DNA of 64,000 nucleotides from Eucalyptus grandis. Its lineage: Eukaryota > Streptophyta > Magnoliopsida > Myrtales > Myrtaceae. Location: NCBI RefSeq assembly GCF_016545825.1, contig NC_052619.1:15205501-15269500 (forward strand), read 5' to 3'. Each line of letters opens with the position of its first letter. Within the stretch, counting starts at the first letter, position 1. Below the pieces are notes generated by a model. The model saw only the letters and a list, made by a program, of their open reading frames with translations. It was not told the origin of the DNA and ran no database searches. Below, in pieces: positions 35,201-48,176 of this stretch. The position numbers and the translations under genes are program-made.

Positions 35201-36505
35201 CTTCTGAATGTTTAAAGGAATGTGTGGACGTCAGCCTGACAGAGTTTTAAAACTTGTTGCTGTTACTAGAATTTGGTTATGATATGATGATTTGGTGTTG
35301 AGCACACTGTGAGGGGAAAACTTAAAACTGTTTCATCTCAGTATTTACATTTGTTGTTTTAAATGTGTTTGATTTGACTTTTGGGTGTACTTGTTATTAT
35401 GAATATAATTTCATAATGACTGAGATCTTATCTATACCTTCTGGTACAGGCTACCAAGAATGAGGAAGAGGAATTTAACACAGGCCCACTGTCAGTGCTG
35501 ATGATGAGTGTCAAGAACAATACACAGGTACGATATCTTAGTGGCCTCACGTCAGTACTTCATCGACATGTGATGTTTTCATAGACTTGATATTTTTTAC
35601 CAAATAGTAAGGAGTACTGATAAGTAAACATAGCTAAACATTTTATTGGAGAATCTTTTGTACAGCAACTAGGATGGTAGAGAACCTAATCTTGTGAGGC
35701 TGAAATACAATTTCATTTTTTTTTCTTTCAGCAAGAAGGACGCTAAGGTAAGTGGTAGTTGCACATGGATTAAGTAAGAGGACTGTACTTTGGAATCATG
35801 ATAGAGTACTGATCAGTAAACATAGCTAAACATTTTAATGGAGAATCTTTTGTGAGTCAACTAGGATTGTAGAGAACCTAATCTTGTGAGACTGGAACAC
35901 AGTTTTCTTTTATCTTTTTTCAGCAAGAAGTACGCCAAGGTAAGTGGTAGTTGCACATGGATTAAGTAGGACTGTCCTTCAGAATCATGATAGTTTCCGA
36001 TTACTAGGTAATATAGTGCGCGTAAATCCTGGTGTTATTGATCTGGGAAGCACCTTGAAGATCTGTTTGGGTTCATCAATCTATTAATTGTACGACAAAC
36101 AAAATTCTTGGAGTGAATGAGTTAAAATTCATCAATCTGATGCCCGCAGCACCGATGTGGCTTTGAGTAAGTTTTTGATGATTCATTGTCTTTTCAGGTG
36201 CTCATAAATTGCCGGAACAATAAGAAGCTCCTGGGTCGCGTGAGAGCTTTTGATCGGCACTGCAACATGGTTCTTGAAAATGTTAGGGAGATGTGGACTG
36301 AGGTTGTCTTTCCCTGTCAATTAATTTATTATCTGTTTTATCCTTTTCAAGCTGTTAAATTTACTCATTTATTGTTCATCAATTTCAGGTGCCAAAGACA
36401 GGCAAAGGTAAGAAGAAAGCCATGCCTGTCAACAAAGATAGGTTCATCAGCAAAATGTTCCTGCGAGGAGACTCTGTTATCATTGTTCTGAGGAATCCAA
36501 AATGA
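32219..36505 (+). CDS. SMD2: Small nuclear ribonucleoprotein SmD2
   Basis: Five coding exons: 32219-32223, 34842-34866, 35450-35527, 36198-36302, 36389-36505. They give 330 nt, 109 residues, almost identical to known plant SmD2. The first coding exon holds only ATG AG. The LSM fold is complete: Sm1 spans [20 protein letters not shown] to [13 protein letters not shown], and Sm2 is [17 protein letters not shown]. SmD2 is part of the heptameric Sm ring on U1, U2, U4 and U5 snRNAs (and U11/U12/U4atac snRNPs) in the nucleus. Intron 1 is 2.6 kb and holds a hAT-like element (33.7-34.6 kb). Intron 3 carries a 192-bp duplication containing two 16-nt microexon candidates. Confidence 0.96.
33745..34568. 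mobile_element. hAT-like non-autonomous element inside SmD2 intron 1
   Basis: Both ends are rich in GGTTCC/GGAACC. The left end reads GTGGTGATTGGTTCCCGG; the right end, inverted, reads GGGTGTGAATGAAGATCC then GGAACCAGGAACC. The relative at 45.6-46.0 kb ends AGGGGTGATTGGTTCC, a motif common to plant hAT-like miniature elements. No 8-bp target duplication could be matched. A C10 run sits at 34413-34422. Confidence 0.4.
35732..35747 (+). other. Candidate 16-nt poison microexon, copy 1
   Basis: CAAGAAGGACGCTAAG is preceded by a long T tract and CAG and followed by GTAAGT, so it has near-consensus splice sites on both sides. Spliced after exon 3 (frame 0) it would read Gln-Glu-Gly-Arg-stop. SmD2 protein does not contain it, so it would be a regulatory exon if used. 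Confidence 0.45.
35924..35939 (+). other. Candidate 16-nt poison microexon, copy 2
   Basis: CAAGAAGTACGCCAAG, again with polypyrimidine-CAG before and GTAAGT after. It lacks the stop of copy 1, but its 16-nt length would shift the SmD2 frame. Confidence 0.45.
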
Positions 36506-38245
36506 GGTTTAGCAGATATTTCTTGATCTCCCGGCACTGCAGCGGCTGTGATAGTAGTTTTTGAACTTTTATTACCTTGAAGTAGTGCTTTTAATGTGTT
36601 GGAGAGAGTGTTTTCATCGGTGTAATTCTTGCGACGAGGTTGGTAGTCTCTGACTTTCTGATGTACAATGAAATGCTTATCGCTCTAAACCATCAATCAT
36701 CTCATTTTCGATATTGTGCCTTTGTTTGTTTTAAGCTCCTCTGGCTGCGTTCATGGTTCCGTAATCTTAGCTTCACTCTTGGGCCTTGTTTGATAACATG
36801 TCAAACAATGCGACAAACAAGACCTGATTTCATTATTTTGTTCTCTGGAATAAAATTTCTGGGGAAAGATTTAGAAATAGAATCAAGAAATTAAAAAAAA
36901 AATTTATTTTTGAGAACAATTTTAAAATCAAGTTCAAATTGTTTTTTTTCCCTCTGTTCTTTCTTTTTCTCTTCCTCTCCTTCTTGCCAGAGGTCTGGTG
37001 AGATTGAGCCTTGCTAGTTATCGGCCAGTCATTGGTGAGGGTCAACCTTGCGGCTGATGATCGCTAAAGGGAGAAAAGGAAAAAAGATAAAAGATAAAAA
37101 TGTCATAATTTTTTTTTAAATTTTAAGTCTTAAAAAAATTTGAGGTAGTATAAAATGTGTTTTTATTTCGGAAATATAAAATTTGTGCTGTTATCAAATA
37201 CCTTTGAATATCTAGAAACAGAATCAGAAAAAATTATTTCTGAATAAAAATTATTTTGAAAATATGATGCTTATCAAACACATCCTAGTTTGTTAGTTTG
37301 TTTTTTAGTTGTGTAGTCAGCATCGTTCAGTGTTTCCATTGGAGGTTCTGATGTCATTGGATTTGGTCCGGCGGGCTTGTTCATGCATCCCAAGTTGGAC
37401 AAAGTTGGTGCAAATAGTGGGGAGATTCACTCGAAACTTCACTTTTTCTTACAAGGCTTGGCTATGGCAGTTCACTTGAAACTTGATCCCTTGGCCGTTG
37501 AGGGTCCATTGGCCCGAGAATCCTAACGTCAACAGACTAATAATTGCACGAGTAAGGTCCAAACATGGGACCATCCTCTTAGATGGTCGCATGAACCTTT
37601 TAGTCGAGTGAGGCACATCAACGGCAGGATTCGCAGTATCCGGCCGAATCTATTAGTTGCAGGCAAAAAGTTTTCTTTTCCGATTCATTTTGGGACCAGA
37701 AGTTACTTCTGGCTTCCTAGTCATTCAAGTCGAGTTCCTAACATTTGAAACTTTGCGGGAATTCGGTTACAAGTTTGCAATAACAGGTTTCCTGCTTAGA
37801 AGATTGTAAAGTGCATGACAACAATGTATTCTATTTCGGGTCATTGCAAAATGGAAAGAATTTAAGATGGAGAAGTAACAGGAAACTCGGTCATATATTG
37901 CTGAAGCTGAAGAGAAATACAGGACTAGCTGTCTCATGGTGTTCCTCAGATGCGCAAGGGAAGGGCCAAAGAGGGGAAAACAAAGAAAAGAATTTAGAAA
38001 CTTCATCTCTATTAGTCCACGGTTGATAATGACATGAAAATTACAAAGGAGGTAAATATATTGAATCGAGATTATGCATCTAAAAAGCTAGTTCCATAGA
38101 GAACGTAAAAGACTCTTGTGCTTCTCTACCGTCTGTGCCGGTACTGAAGATTTCTAGGTCCAGGGGAAGTTCCAGCGTGTCGTCCCACGCGATTTCTCTC
38201 AATCCTTCCCCTACCATCTCATTTCACTGTATAATGTGCTCCGAC
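36506..38245. other. Region between convergent SmD2 and UXS
   Basis: The start is the SmD2 3' UTR and the end is the UXS 3' UTR (minus strand). In between are a TIR element (36.78-37.29 kb) and unremarkable AT-rich DNA. No gene is recognised. Confidence 0.5.
36782..37288. mobile_element. TIR element downstream of SmD2
   Basis: The left end GGCCTTGTTTGATAACATG pairs with the inverted right end GGATGTGTTTGATAAGCATC. AT-rich arms carry TCTGGAATAAAA/GAATCAGAA motifs. The GC-richer core (36985-37060) has GAGGTCTGGTGAGATTGAGCC-like sequence. Length is about 500 bp with no coding capacity. Confidence 0.5.
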
Positions 38246-41200
38246 CTAAGAAGACGAACTGCCAGATGCGACTCCTTCCTTGTGGTCTCCGAAGACGCGC
38301 TGCCTGAAGTCCGATACCATAAGAGGCAGACCCTTGCGGAGCGCAACCTTAGGCTCCCAACCAAGCAACTCCTTGGCCTTTGTGATATCGGGCTTCCTCT
38401 TGTGTGGGTCGTCTTCTGTGTTTGGCTTGAACTCGATCTTTGCATTCGGATCGATTGTCTCCTTCACCACCTGCCAGCGTATGAATGACAAAACTATCAT
38501 GTCATGTTCCATTTCGAGAACCAGCAAATCTTATTTGATTTTCTACAATCTCATATGCAGCTGATGTAACATCGCGGGCAGATAAGTAGTGAAAACATTG
38601 CCTTAAGGATGTTGTAGGAGAATTGTTCACACTTTACCTCAGCAAGTTCAAGCATGGTGAATTCACCAGGATTGCCGAGATTGAAAGGTCCCACATGCTC
38701 GCCTTCCATCAGACGCATCAGACCCTCAACCTATTGTCACATACAGCACATTGTAGAACGAGAGATTACTGCTAAGTTAGTAGATAAATAAGGTACGCTC
38801 GTGTTTTATACAGTAGCAATCAAGATGCAATGCCAATGCAAACAAATCCACATATCACCTAACTAATTTTCCATCAGCAAACATCATCTTTTGCCCATTT
38901 TGGAATTGTAACTTAGTTTATTGATCGAGTTTTTCAAGAGTAGCGCAGTGTCTGTTCTGCCAATGCCAGAGGCAGTTGATAGCATGAAGATAACTTCAGA
39001 TAACAGACAACGCACAGAGAAATTTTGTTTCTCAGAATGTCAAAAATGCTGAAAGAAATACAAAGATCCCCACCCTCATTTATGAACGTACGGTTGGCAC
39101 CGCATGCCGAAAGCACCCATTCGACTAAATGTTAGGTAACCACGGGACGCCGAAACGACCTAACCATATCTGATCAGCAATCAATATATGTGGTCCAAAG
39201 TTGTCCTTATAAAACTAAAAGTGGCCCAAATAGAACCATAGCAGTGAACCAAGTCACATGTAGGTTCCGTGCCACAGACCAAGTCAAGCAGAAAATGAAG
39301 TATAAAAGGTACTGCCCGAGGTCAAGGAAACAAAAATGCAAGAAATTTGCAGATTCTCCATGGTAAAAAGAAAATGACTTTACATCCTGCTGCGGTTTCA
39401 CGGTTTTTGTTAATGGGTACACTCAATTATAGCGCATTCTGGACATATTCAATCACATACCATGTGCTTGCACGCTACTTGTCGTGGCTTTTACATGGGG
39501 CAAACACGTGAGGAAAAAAGGACAAGCATGTCTCAGTTTTTATTTTTCGGTCCGAATGTCCCTCTCAGTTACCTTTCATCAGCAAACCAGATTTGAAAAT
39601 TCAAATAAAAGAGAAAAGAAGAAAGAAAGAAGTAAAAGAAAGTGCCTTTTGAGATCTGGAAAAGTAAAGAGGGTCGAGTTTGTTGACCGACACGAGCACA
39701 GAAAAATTCCAAGTTGATCGATGAGATTAAATTAAACTGAGAATGACCCGTGCTTACCAAGTCAGAAACGTATTGGAAGCTCCTTGTCTGCTTCCCGTCC
39801 CCATAGACGGTCATCGGTTCCTTCCTCAATGCCTGCATCATTGCCGCAAATCATGATTTTCCACGCATATTCCGCTCAAAATACACACACCCATCAGCAT
39901 CAAACTCTCTCTCTCTCTCTCTTTCCCAAGCGCGACGTCGATGCTTCCAACCCAAAAAACAAGGCCGATCCCCAAAAAGCTCCAACTTTTACCGAACAAA
40001 TACGCGTTCGCACGAACCCAATTGGAAGCTTTTTCATTCTACTTGTCCAGCGCGTTAAATAAACCAAAAAGGAAAAGTGGGGGAAAGGAGGAAAAAGAAG
40101 GGAGTACCTGAGCAACGAAGTTACTGACGACACGACCGTCATCAATGCACATGCGAGGGCCGTACGTGTTGAAGATCCTGGCAATTCTCACCTATACACA
40201 GACACACATAGATATGCATTGGATTTGGACCCCTCTTCCCTCAATTCCATAAAATTATACTGAATTTTACAAAAAATCAACATCTGGGGTGGACCCATTT
40301 TCTCATGGTTTTTTTATTTTTCTTTCTACAGTGACCGAAGGAGAATAAATTTTTTTTTTTAATCGTTTTACCTCGACACTGGCTCCTCGGTGGTAGTCCA
40401 TGGTCAACGTCTCGGCAGTCCGCTTTCCCTCGTCGTAGCAGCTTCGGACACCTGTCTCGCCCCAACAACCAAAAACAAACTTCTGTCAGATCTCTCCCCA
40501 TCTGGCCCCACCTGCCTGCCCAACTCTGACCCCCTGATTTAATCTCGGCCGTCCGGCTCTCGGACCACAGGTGGCCCACCTACACCTTCTCAGATCTCTC
40601 CCCTTCTCTCTCCGTGTCAAGTTCAAGGCTTTAACTAATAACCATGTTCTACAGGTTAAACTTCGACAGACCCAGATGGGACTTCTTCAAAGGACTAAAA
40701 AGAAATTTCTCGTATCCCAAATGGAGAGTTGAGCTTCGAAAACCAGATCCATCGACTCGAAAGCTAAGAACCTAATGACAGCTAATGATTCAGAGTTCAG
40801 ACAGACGAAAAAGAATTGAACTTGTAATGAACCCTTTTTTCCATTTAGGACAGAGAGAAGGAATCTCATGACCATAATGACTTCCCCCCTCAATTCAGCT
40901 CGTTACGACAAATTTTCGTTATCAGCTAAAGATGAACCGTAATCGGCACAAGTGGGTAAATTGGCCCCAAAAGACAAAATTAGCAGGAATGGTAATACTA
41001 AATACTTTGGAATCATGGGCCGCTTCGACGGCCGCCGAACTCAGAACCCCGATGTAAGAGAGAGAAGGAGAGGGAGAGGGAGTACCGATGGGATTGACAT
41101 TGCCCCAGTAAGTCTCGACCTGAGGGTGCTGCAGCGGATCTCCGTACACCTCGCTCGTGCTGGTCAGCAGGAATCGCGCCCCGACCCGCTTCGCCAACCC

Positions 41201-41997
41201 GAGCATATTCAGCGTCCCGACCACGTTCGTCTTGTAAGATCACGGAATTAAGGACTCCAAACTCACCCGAGATGCAGGAATTCGACAACCCCAAATAACA
41301 AAATTCAAAATTCAAACTTTCGAAAAGGGTAAATCGTCGGAAAAGGGGAGGTTAGGATTGGAAAGGATATGATAGTCTTGACGGGATTGAACTTGTAGTG
41401 GACCGGCGACGCCGGGCAGGCCAGGTGGTAGATCTGGTCGACCTCCAGGAGGAGCGGCTCCACGACGTCGTGGCGGATCAGCTCGAACCGGGGGTTCCCG
41501 AAGTGGTGCATCACGTTCTCCTTCCGCCCCGTGAAGAAGTTGTCGACGACGATGACGCTGTCGCCCCTGGCCATCAGCCGGTCCACCAGGTGCGATCCGA
41601 CGAACCCGGCTCCGCCCGTCACCACGATCCGCAGCCCCTTCCGCTTCAGGCCGAGGGGCACCTTCCCGCTCACCGACCCGAACCCGGCGCGCTGCTGGTA
41701 CAACGCGCGCTCGCTCTCGAACCGGTCGAAGCCGCCACCGTAGCGGGCCACGTGGGCGCCGGGGATCGGGTCGTAGGGCCCGGATCCGTACCCGGGGCGG
41801 GCCGATGGGCCGCCGGGGAAGACGGTGAAGAGGACGGTGGCGATGGCAATGCCGACGAGGACGAAGAGGAGGCGCTGCTCCCGGAGCAGGTAGCGGATCG
41901 CGCGGGCCACGGGGAGCCACGGCTTGTCGGGCTTCGGCGAGTACGCGTCCGTCACCGGCTGCGCGCCGTGCCCCCGGTAGGTCAGCTCCGACCCCAT
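38246..41997 (-). CDS. UXS: UDP-glucuronate decarboxylase (UDP-xylose synthase), membrane-anchored type
   Basis: Seven exons on the minus strand: 41371-41997, 41086-41233, 40372-40451, 40108-40191, 39758-39832, 38638-38730, 38246-38470. They give 1332 nt, 443 residues. The protein converts UDP-glucuronic acid to UDP-xylose with bound NAD, supplying xylan and xyloglucan synthesis. A cytosolic N-terminus is followed by one membrane helix (about residues 43-60), as in Golgi type II UXS isoforms. The short-chain-dehydrogenase core has the NAD motif GGAGFVG (128-134) and catalytic Tyr264-xxx-Lys268 in SCYDEGKR. The C-terminus is Ser-rich. Intron 1 is AT-AC (U12 class). Exon 1 is very GC-rich, so antisense frames there (for example 41398-42171) are shadows. 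The leader upstream holds CT repeats and a short (AG)n run near 42177-42193. Confidence 0.95.
41234..41370 (-). other. U12-type AT-AC intron of UXS
   Basis: The intron begins ATATCCTTT (41362-41370), a perfect U12 5' splice site, and ends TTAC (AC at 41234-41235). A TCCTTAAT branch-site-like motif lies at 41247-41254, about 14 nt from the end. No GT-AG alternative keeps the conserved [12 protein letters not shown] sequence intact. Confidence 0.9.
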
Positions 41998-43039
41998 CCC
42001 GATTCCGGCCGTCCCTCCCTCTCTCTCTCTTCCTCGTGCGCTCCCGTCCGTCTTCGTTCTCTCGAGCTTTTCTCCGTCCTCTCTCTTCTCCCTCCCTTCC
42101 TTCCGGTGCCGATCTCAGGGACGATCGGAGGCCGGAGATTTCGAGATCGGAACGAGAGAAACGAAGGATGATTTGCAGAGAGAGAGAGAGAGAATTCGGG
42201 TCGGGTCGGGTTCGCCGGAAAACTATTCTCCGGCGAGGGGCGGTTCTGAGGCAAGCTCCTTCCTCGTATTTAAGCAGCTCGGGCCGGGTAAAGAAGGGCC
42301 GGAGTTGGGTTTATTTACGGAAAATGACATTGCCACGTTTTGAAAAGTAAACGGTTGCATTTCTTTTTCCATTTTGGTTTTTTTTTTTTGGGGTGGCGGT
42401 GCTGTGATTTAATTAGTTAAGTTGAAATTTTAAGGTGGAAGATTAATTAATTAATTAATTAATTAATTTATTTATTAAAAAACATTTAATTTTGATAATT
42501 TTTATTTTTAATTTGCCCATATTGGTTATAAGTTTGCTTCCAAGTTGGGGGTGGGGGTGGAGCTGTGACGTGCTAGTGATGGTTAGCTTTTTTGAGATTT
42601 TGTTTGAATCTTCCTCCCTCTTCGGTAAAAGTTCATAATTGGAAACTTGACATTAATCGCTATCGATGGGACTGGGTTTTTTATTCCCATTCGTAACTTT
42701 GATCGCTACACCTACTTATTACCTTTTATAAAAGGACAATAAAAGAGGAAAAATATAAATAAATAAATACCAATGAGCATCACATGGTACGCACACTACA
42801 AAAACCCTTGCATCTGTACAATAATAAAGACGGGAATCCAAGGAACGTAACCAACGTCCTTGGTTTTTTCGCTCATGAAACGTTCTGGTTAGTTTCGTCT
42901 TGCTAGATTCTCACCATTCTTGGATGTTTGCGCACTCATTGCCAAAAAGAAATTATAAATTTGGATGTTTAATCTAATTTTAAACTTTTAAATTTAATCA
43001 ATTTAATTCAAAACCTTATAACATTTTTTCAATATAGTT

Positions 43040-43062
43040 CTTTTTTTTTTTTTTGGTAAAGG
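43040..43062 (-). mobile_element. Near-empty retro-insertion (poly-A tail only) with target duplication
   Basis: Fifteen-base direct repeats TTTTTCAATATAGTT (43025-43039 and 43063-43077) flank only a C, a T14 run and GGTAAAGG. Read on the minus strand this is CCTTTACC plus a poly-A tail. It looks like a LINE/SINE product truncated to its last few bases. Confidence 0.7.
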
Positions 43063-45635
43063 TTTTTCAATATAGTTGTTTCAGCCAATTTTAGTCATAA
43101 ATCACCACTAGACATGCTAGTTATCCTATGTGACACGATCAACACAGATATGAAATTTTTTCTTAAATTTCTTTTAAAATATAAAATTAAAAAAAAAATT
43201 CAGTATTTTTTTTTTTTCTAAATCATAAGAATTGTCCATATCGACATCAATCGTGCCATATAAAATGACTAATGTTAACATTAGCAATTTCTGGTCAATA
43301 TTAATAGGAAGAATTACATTACTAGATTGGCATTCGTATAATAAATTTAGGTCTTTTTTCGAGAATTATTTCCCTTTTGCCTGCACTTTCCTTCCAAGGG
43401 GATACAAGCTCAATGGAAACACAAAGGTCACGTGAAATACGAATGCAAATCGCCAGGCACGCTTGCCTTCTTGCGGACGAGCTTTAGGTACTGGATTTCT
43501 TAGGAGCGTTGCCCATTTATCAGCAGGAAAAAAGAGCACTCGCGATTGCCTTTACGCGATTCATGTGACGAGGATTCGATTGCGCGAGTCGATCCGCATG
43601 AGAATTGTCTACGAACTTCCGTCTTCAGTCGGGTAGAAGCGTTTGAACGTTGCAGCGGTTTCATTTCTCAGGCTATGCAACCGTCTGTCATTCATGCTAT
43701 TTTCCCCCCTCCCTAAATTGTCGAAGTGCGGTCACGGAACCGAACCCGCAACGTCACGAAAAAAGGCAAGATATTCAAGAGTGCTACAGAGCATGTGAAT
43801 CCGACGTATCTCCTTTCTTACATCATGTGAGTCTCACGTGAGGCTCAGTGAAATTAAAGGCTTAGATGCATTGAGCTCACATTCACCCAGATCATATAAG
43901 AAATTTTTTCATGGGGCGACTTGGTGAAACTATATAGCCAAAGTTATGGACAACATGAGCTTTATATGACGTCTTGATGTGAGATTTGGACCTTGAAATT
44001 CTCCCATGAAAAAAATGGGGAAAAGGAGTACACGTGAGCTCACAACTCGTACGCATATAGTCGACACCGCTTTTGTCAATTCAACGCAAAATCTGTCTTC
44101 CTTCGAACAAGCAAAGTTTCGTAAAACTTTGGTACCTAATCGAGTTATCAAACATATCCTCGAGGCAGAAGAAAGCAAAGCCAAAAAAACAAAAGTTAAA
44201 CCCAATATTTACTCTGATAGGATCATATTACTATTTTCGGGTTTCTGGTTCGGTTCAATTTTTATTTTTTTTTCATTTTAACCCGGTCGGATCCGCAGGT
44301 ATTCTTAAACTGATTTAAGAGGGAAACAGAAATGCCATGGTCTTTCAAGAACTTTTAAATACTGTGGTAAAGTAAAAGCTTTCTTACGAATTCAAAAGAA
44401 AAAATTGATGCCATTAATATAAACAAAAAGAGGGCCGCTCGGTTCAACTGAGAAACCAAATTAAAAAAAAAAAATTCGAAGGGAGGGGAATAAGGATATA
44501 ATGATGATTAGTCCGCCATAATCAAACACGTTTGGCAGCATCCCTTTTGAATAATAATGAAATTGTCTTATAGGTTGAATCCATGGGTCCGCAAGTTGGC
44601 CATACATATATAAAATAATAAAATAATAACAATTAGGTTAACAAAAAATATCATTACCACGACAAGCCTTGCATCCCATATGGAAGTTTCCAAAACTAAT
44701 CTCTAACCATCTGGCCGACGAAAATCGTGATTTTGGCTTTGCATCCATCCCTCATCATCAGGCTGCGCAAGCAAAAACTTCAGTACACCCACTCTGAATA
44801 AACAATAAGAACGACCCCATCTCTCACCTACTTGGCTCGTGGGACACCCTAATTTGCTCTCCTAATGGCTCTCAACCCATCGATCTCGATCCAAAAATAT
44901 TAAAAAAATAAAAAAAAAATTAGGCTAACCGAGCCTACTATATGCTCATAGACATGTCGGTCGCTGTAAAAAAAGTCCTAGGTCCTGCCAAAAACGAAAT
45001 GGGGCTAAGGTAGTATGTCACCATCGCGGCATTAACCATCTTTTGATATTCCCGTTTCAAGCACCAAAGCGGGGCAATCTCTGGTCATTATCGGATATCA
45101 ACCCCCAATCATCATTCTAACTACCCAATTATTAGTGTTCATCGATGACGCTGGGAGACCGGTTCGCCAGGCTTGGACAGAAAGATTTCTCAATATTCTA
45201 ATCGAAGGTTTCGACCTTGCCAAGCCGGATTGCAAGAGTAGGAATGAACTTCGATTAGGGTTGTCCTCTAAATTGGAATTTAAAACGCAGTTTCTGTTAG
45301 TTCTCCGCCATGTGAATGAGTCTGCTTTCGATTGGAATCCAGCGGGAGAGGAAAAATGATCATTTTAGTGGCTTTCAATGGAAGTCAAGGTTTACTTTGT
45401 CAAATGATAATGATAGATAGTTTATAAAGAATAAACAAAAACGGAACCTTCCCTACCAGTAGGTGACCCCGAAGGAACCGCCCCCGGCAATTGCCCATAT
45501 CGAAATCGACCAAACCGAAAGTTCTGTCTAACTTGGTGGCGAAAGCATGGAGTGATTCCGAATCTCGTTTGCATTAATTTGACTTGGCCGATGTGCACAC
45601 CGCTTTGAGTATTTCGGTTTGTTAGAATCCATCAT

Positions 45636-45998
45636 TAGGCATGTGGATCAGTCTTGTTCTAATTTGGAACTGGAATGTACTAATCTAGCTAATTCCGAAT
45701 GATTTCCGATTTCAAAAATTTGGAATCAAGAATAACCAGTGTGGTTCTTAGTTCCACTTGAAGAGCCGAACCGACGGATTGATCAAATTTTTAATTTTAA
45801 TTATTTTTTATTGTAACACAAACTCTAACTAGTAAATTATCTTCTTCTTTTATTATGGGGAATTTCCTAGTTATAAGAATAAAATAAACATGAATAAAAT
45901 CATTGGTATTTCACAAACTAGTTAATCAATCCAGTTAAATTCAGTTTTAAGATGGGAACTGGCCACCTTGAAAGTTGGAACCAATCACCCCTATCCAT
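45636..45998. mobile_element. hAT-like element remnant
   Basis: The right end, inverted, reads GGATAGGGGTGATTGGTTCC. The interior is rich in GGAACTGG/GTTCCACTT and GAACCGA motifs. The left edge is uncertain. Related to the insertion in SmD2 intron 1. Confidence 0.35.
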
Positions 45999-48176
45999 CG
46001 TCACTCTCCCTTGGACCTCTTTTAGCTTTTCTTTGTTTAAATTTTTCGTTTTTAAAATATGTAAATTGATTTTTAAAATTACAAGAAGCTTTCCTTTTAT
46101 CTTTTCTTTTTTGGAATAAAATAATTATAATCTGGTTTACCGGGAGAATGCAAAAGGGTTGCTGCTTTTGATGAAAAGTCTTTTGGGCGTGTGTATTACG
46201 TCATCATCACTTTTTCGACCACAAGGCAAACCATATACTAATACTCGCGACGCATTCATTGTATTACCTTTTCATACTATGAAGGAAAGGATTTGACCTT
46301 GCACGTGTTCTTCTTGATTGAGCATCCATCAATATTTTGTGCAAGGGTCCACTTGCCCCGAGGGAAAAGAGGGAAAGAAAAGGTCCACCTAATAAAAACT
46401 TAGTAATCCTCATTTAAGACAAGATTAAGCTCGAGCCTATTTGAATTTCACAAAGCAGCGTGGCAAATTGTGACTTTATATAACCTCAATTCCCTCAAAT
46501 TTCGTGAAATTTATTTATGGGGTGGATACTGGACCAACCCATTTGATAGTGAATTTCATTCTCCCTCTTTCTTTCTTTTTTTCTTTTTTTCAATAGAGTG
46601 AATTCATTTTGTTAAGAGACAGGTTGGGGACGTATATTTGGGAATTAACTTATAACTTTTCTTGCCAGTACAAGTACAACCCCAGCCCTAGGAATTATGA
46701 AATGATATTTTTTTGATGTCAGACATTATATAGTGCAATGATTGGTTTGATAAAGCATCGGCATTGCACAGGAGGGGGTGGACCATCTCAGGTCCGAAAA
46801 CATCGTATTATTATTACCTCCCGGGCCACCCATGAGACTTCGACATCGACCGGAGACAAGTGGACAAATAGACACTAGACTCCAAAGACATTCAATTAAA
46901 TATTTTCCCTGTCTCTAAATTTTTCCTCTTTCTTTCTTTCAATAATTTTCAACAAGGTCCATTGTTCTATATATCTCATGGTACAGAATATTTATCTTGA
47001 AGGCCAATACCCAATCACCGCATGCCATGATGGCTCCATCTTGTAAAGCATCAAGTCTCGAGTCCAATGAGAATTCTCTTTTCTCGAACAATTCGTATAA
47101 ATAAGACCCACTCTCAAATGGTCACTTGAATACTTTTTTTGGAGAAGTTAGTTTATATTCTACGAAATTCTCATGTAAACTCTCTGTCACTCGGGACCCC
47201 TTCAGTTGTTCCAAAAACATGTAGGACAAGCTGGCTCAACTCGGTTACAATCCTTTTTCCTTCACGGTTTTTTGGCCAGATCTTTGTTTTCCCGGTTCAA
47301 TCCGGTTTTGGCTTTGTTTAGGCCTATTACCTCAAGTTAAAGCTCTAAGCCCACTGCTGTCCATGTCAGTGGGGAAGACTAAACAGCAAAGATCTGTCAT
47401 CTTCTCCCTCGGTCTGGTCTTTAGAGTCGGCCCCAAGTGGAAGAGAGAGAGAGAGAGAACGACATCTTCAGTCGCACGTCGCAGGAGCATTGCTTTAGAA
47501 GCGACGTTGACCCTCCTCCTTCCCCCACGTTGCGCTTTACCAATTCCCACGTTTCCACACCAACCCCATAAAACCACATGATCAGTAGTAGATCTAATCC
47601 CGTCGGTCCGAAGAACACACAGCGGGCAATTCAATGATCAAACAGCGCATTATTGCACAAATAATTGGTGCGCCAAGCGATCGTCTGAATTAGAGAACAA
47701 GGGAGGGAACGTGCATTTGACGACGTTCCCTTTTATTTCACGACGAACGGGCGGTACTTTTATTGACTGGATTATCACGTAAATCTCACTGTCGGCTGAA
47801 TAATGGTTGACTTTGCCCCCATTGATTATGGTAGCTGGCCGTTGTCAGATCGGTGTATCCGTTCCTAACATACACGTGCGGTGGAAGAGGATCAGCTTTG
47901 CAATCCCAGCTTTCCGACATATCTCGGTATCTCCCCCGGAAGAACTTCTAGTGCCATCATAATCGCCGTTCTCAATTTTGTGGATTCAAGTATGGATAGA
48001 TCGTCAGACCACAAGAAGAAAGTATGAAGAGATTGATGTACTTTAATCCATGGACATGTTTAGTACTTGGTCAGTATAATAAGAAGTTATGCCTTTGTCG
48101 TTTGTGCCCCCATTTACTAAATCTGGATCAGGGATATATTATATTCCGTGAGAGACTAAATTGATAAGCTTTTATG

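Larger units (their letters stand above)
35610..35995 (+). repeat. 192-bp tandem duplication in SmD2 intron 3
   Basis: Two copies offset by 192 bp (about 35617-35808 and 35809-35995) share GTAAACATAGCTAAACATTT, the splice-acceptor-like tract and the 16-nt insert described separately. There are a few substitutions and small indels. Confidence 0.8.

Noticed and set aside
41398..42171. 257-codon plus-strand frame
   Set aside because: Antisense of UXS exon 1, whose sense protein is unmistakable.
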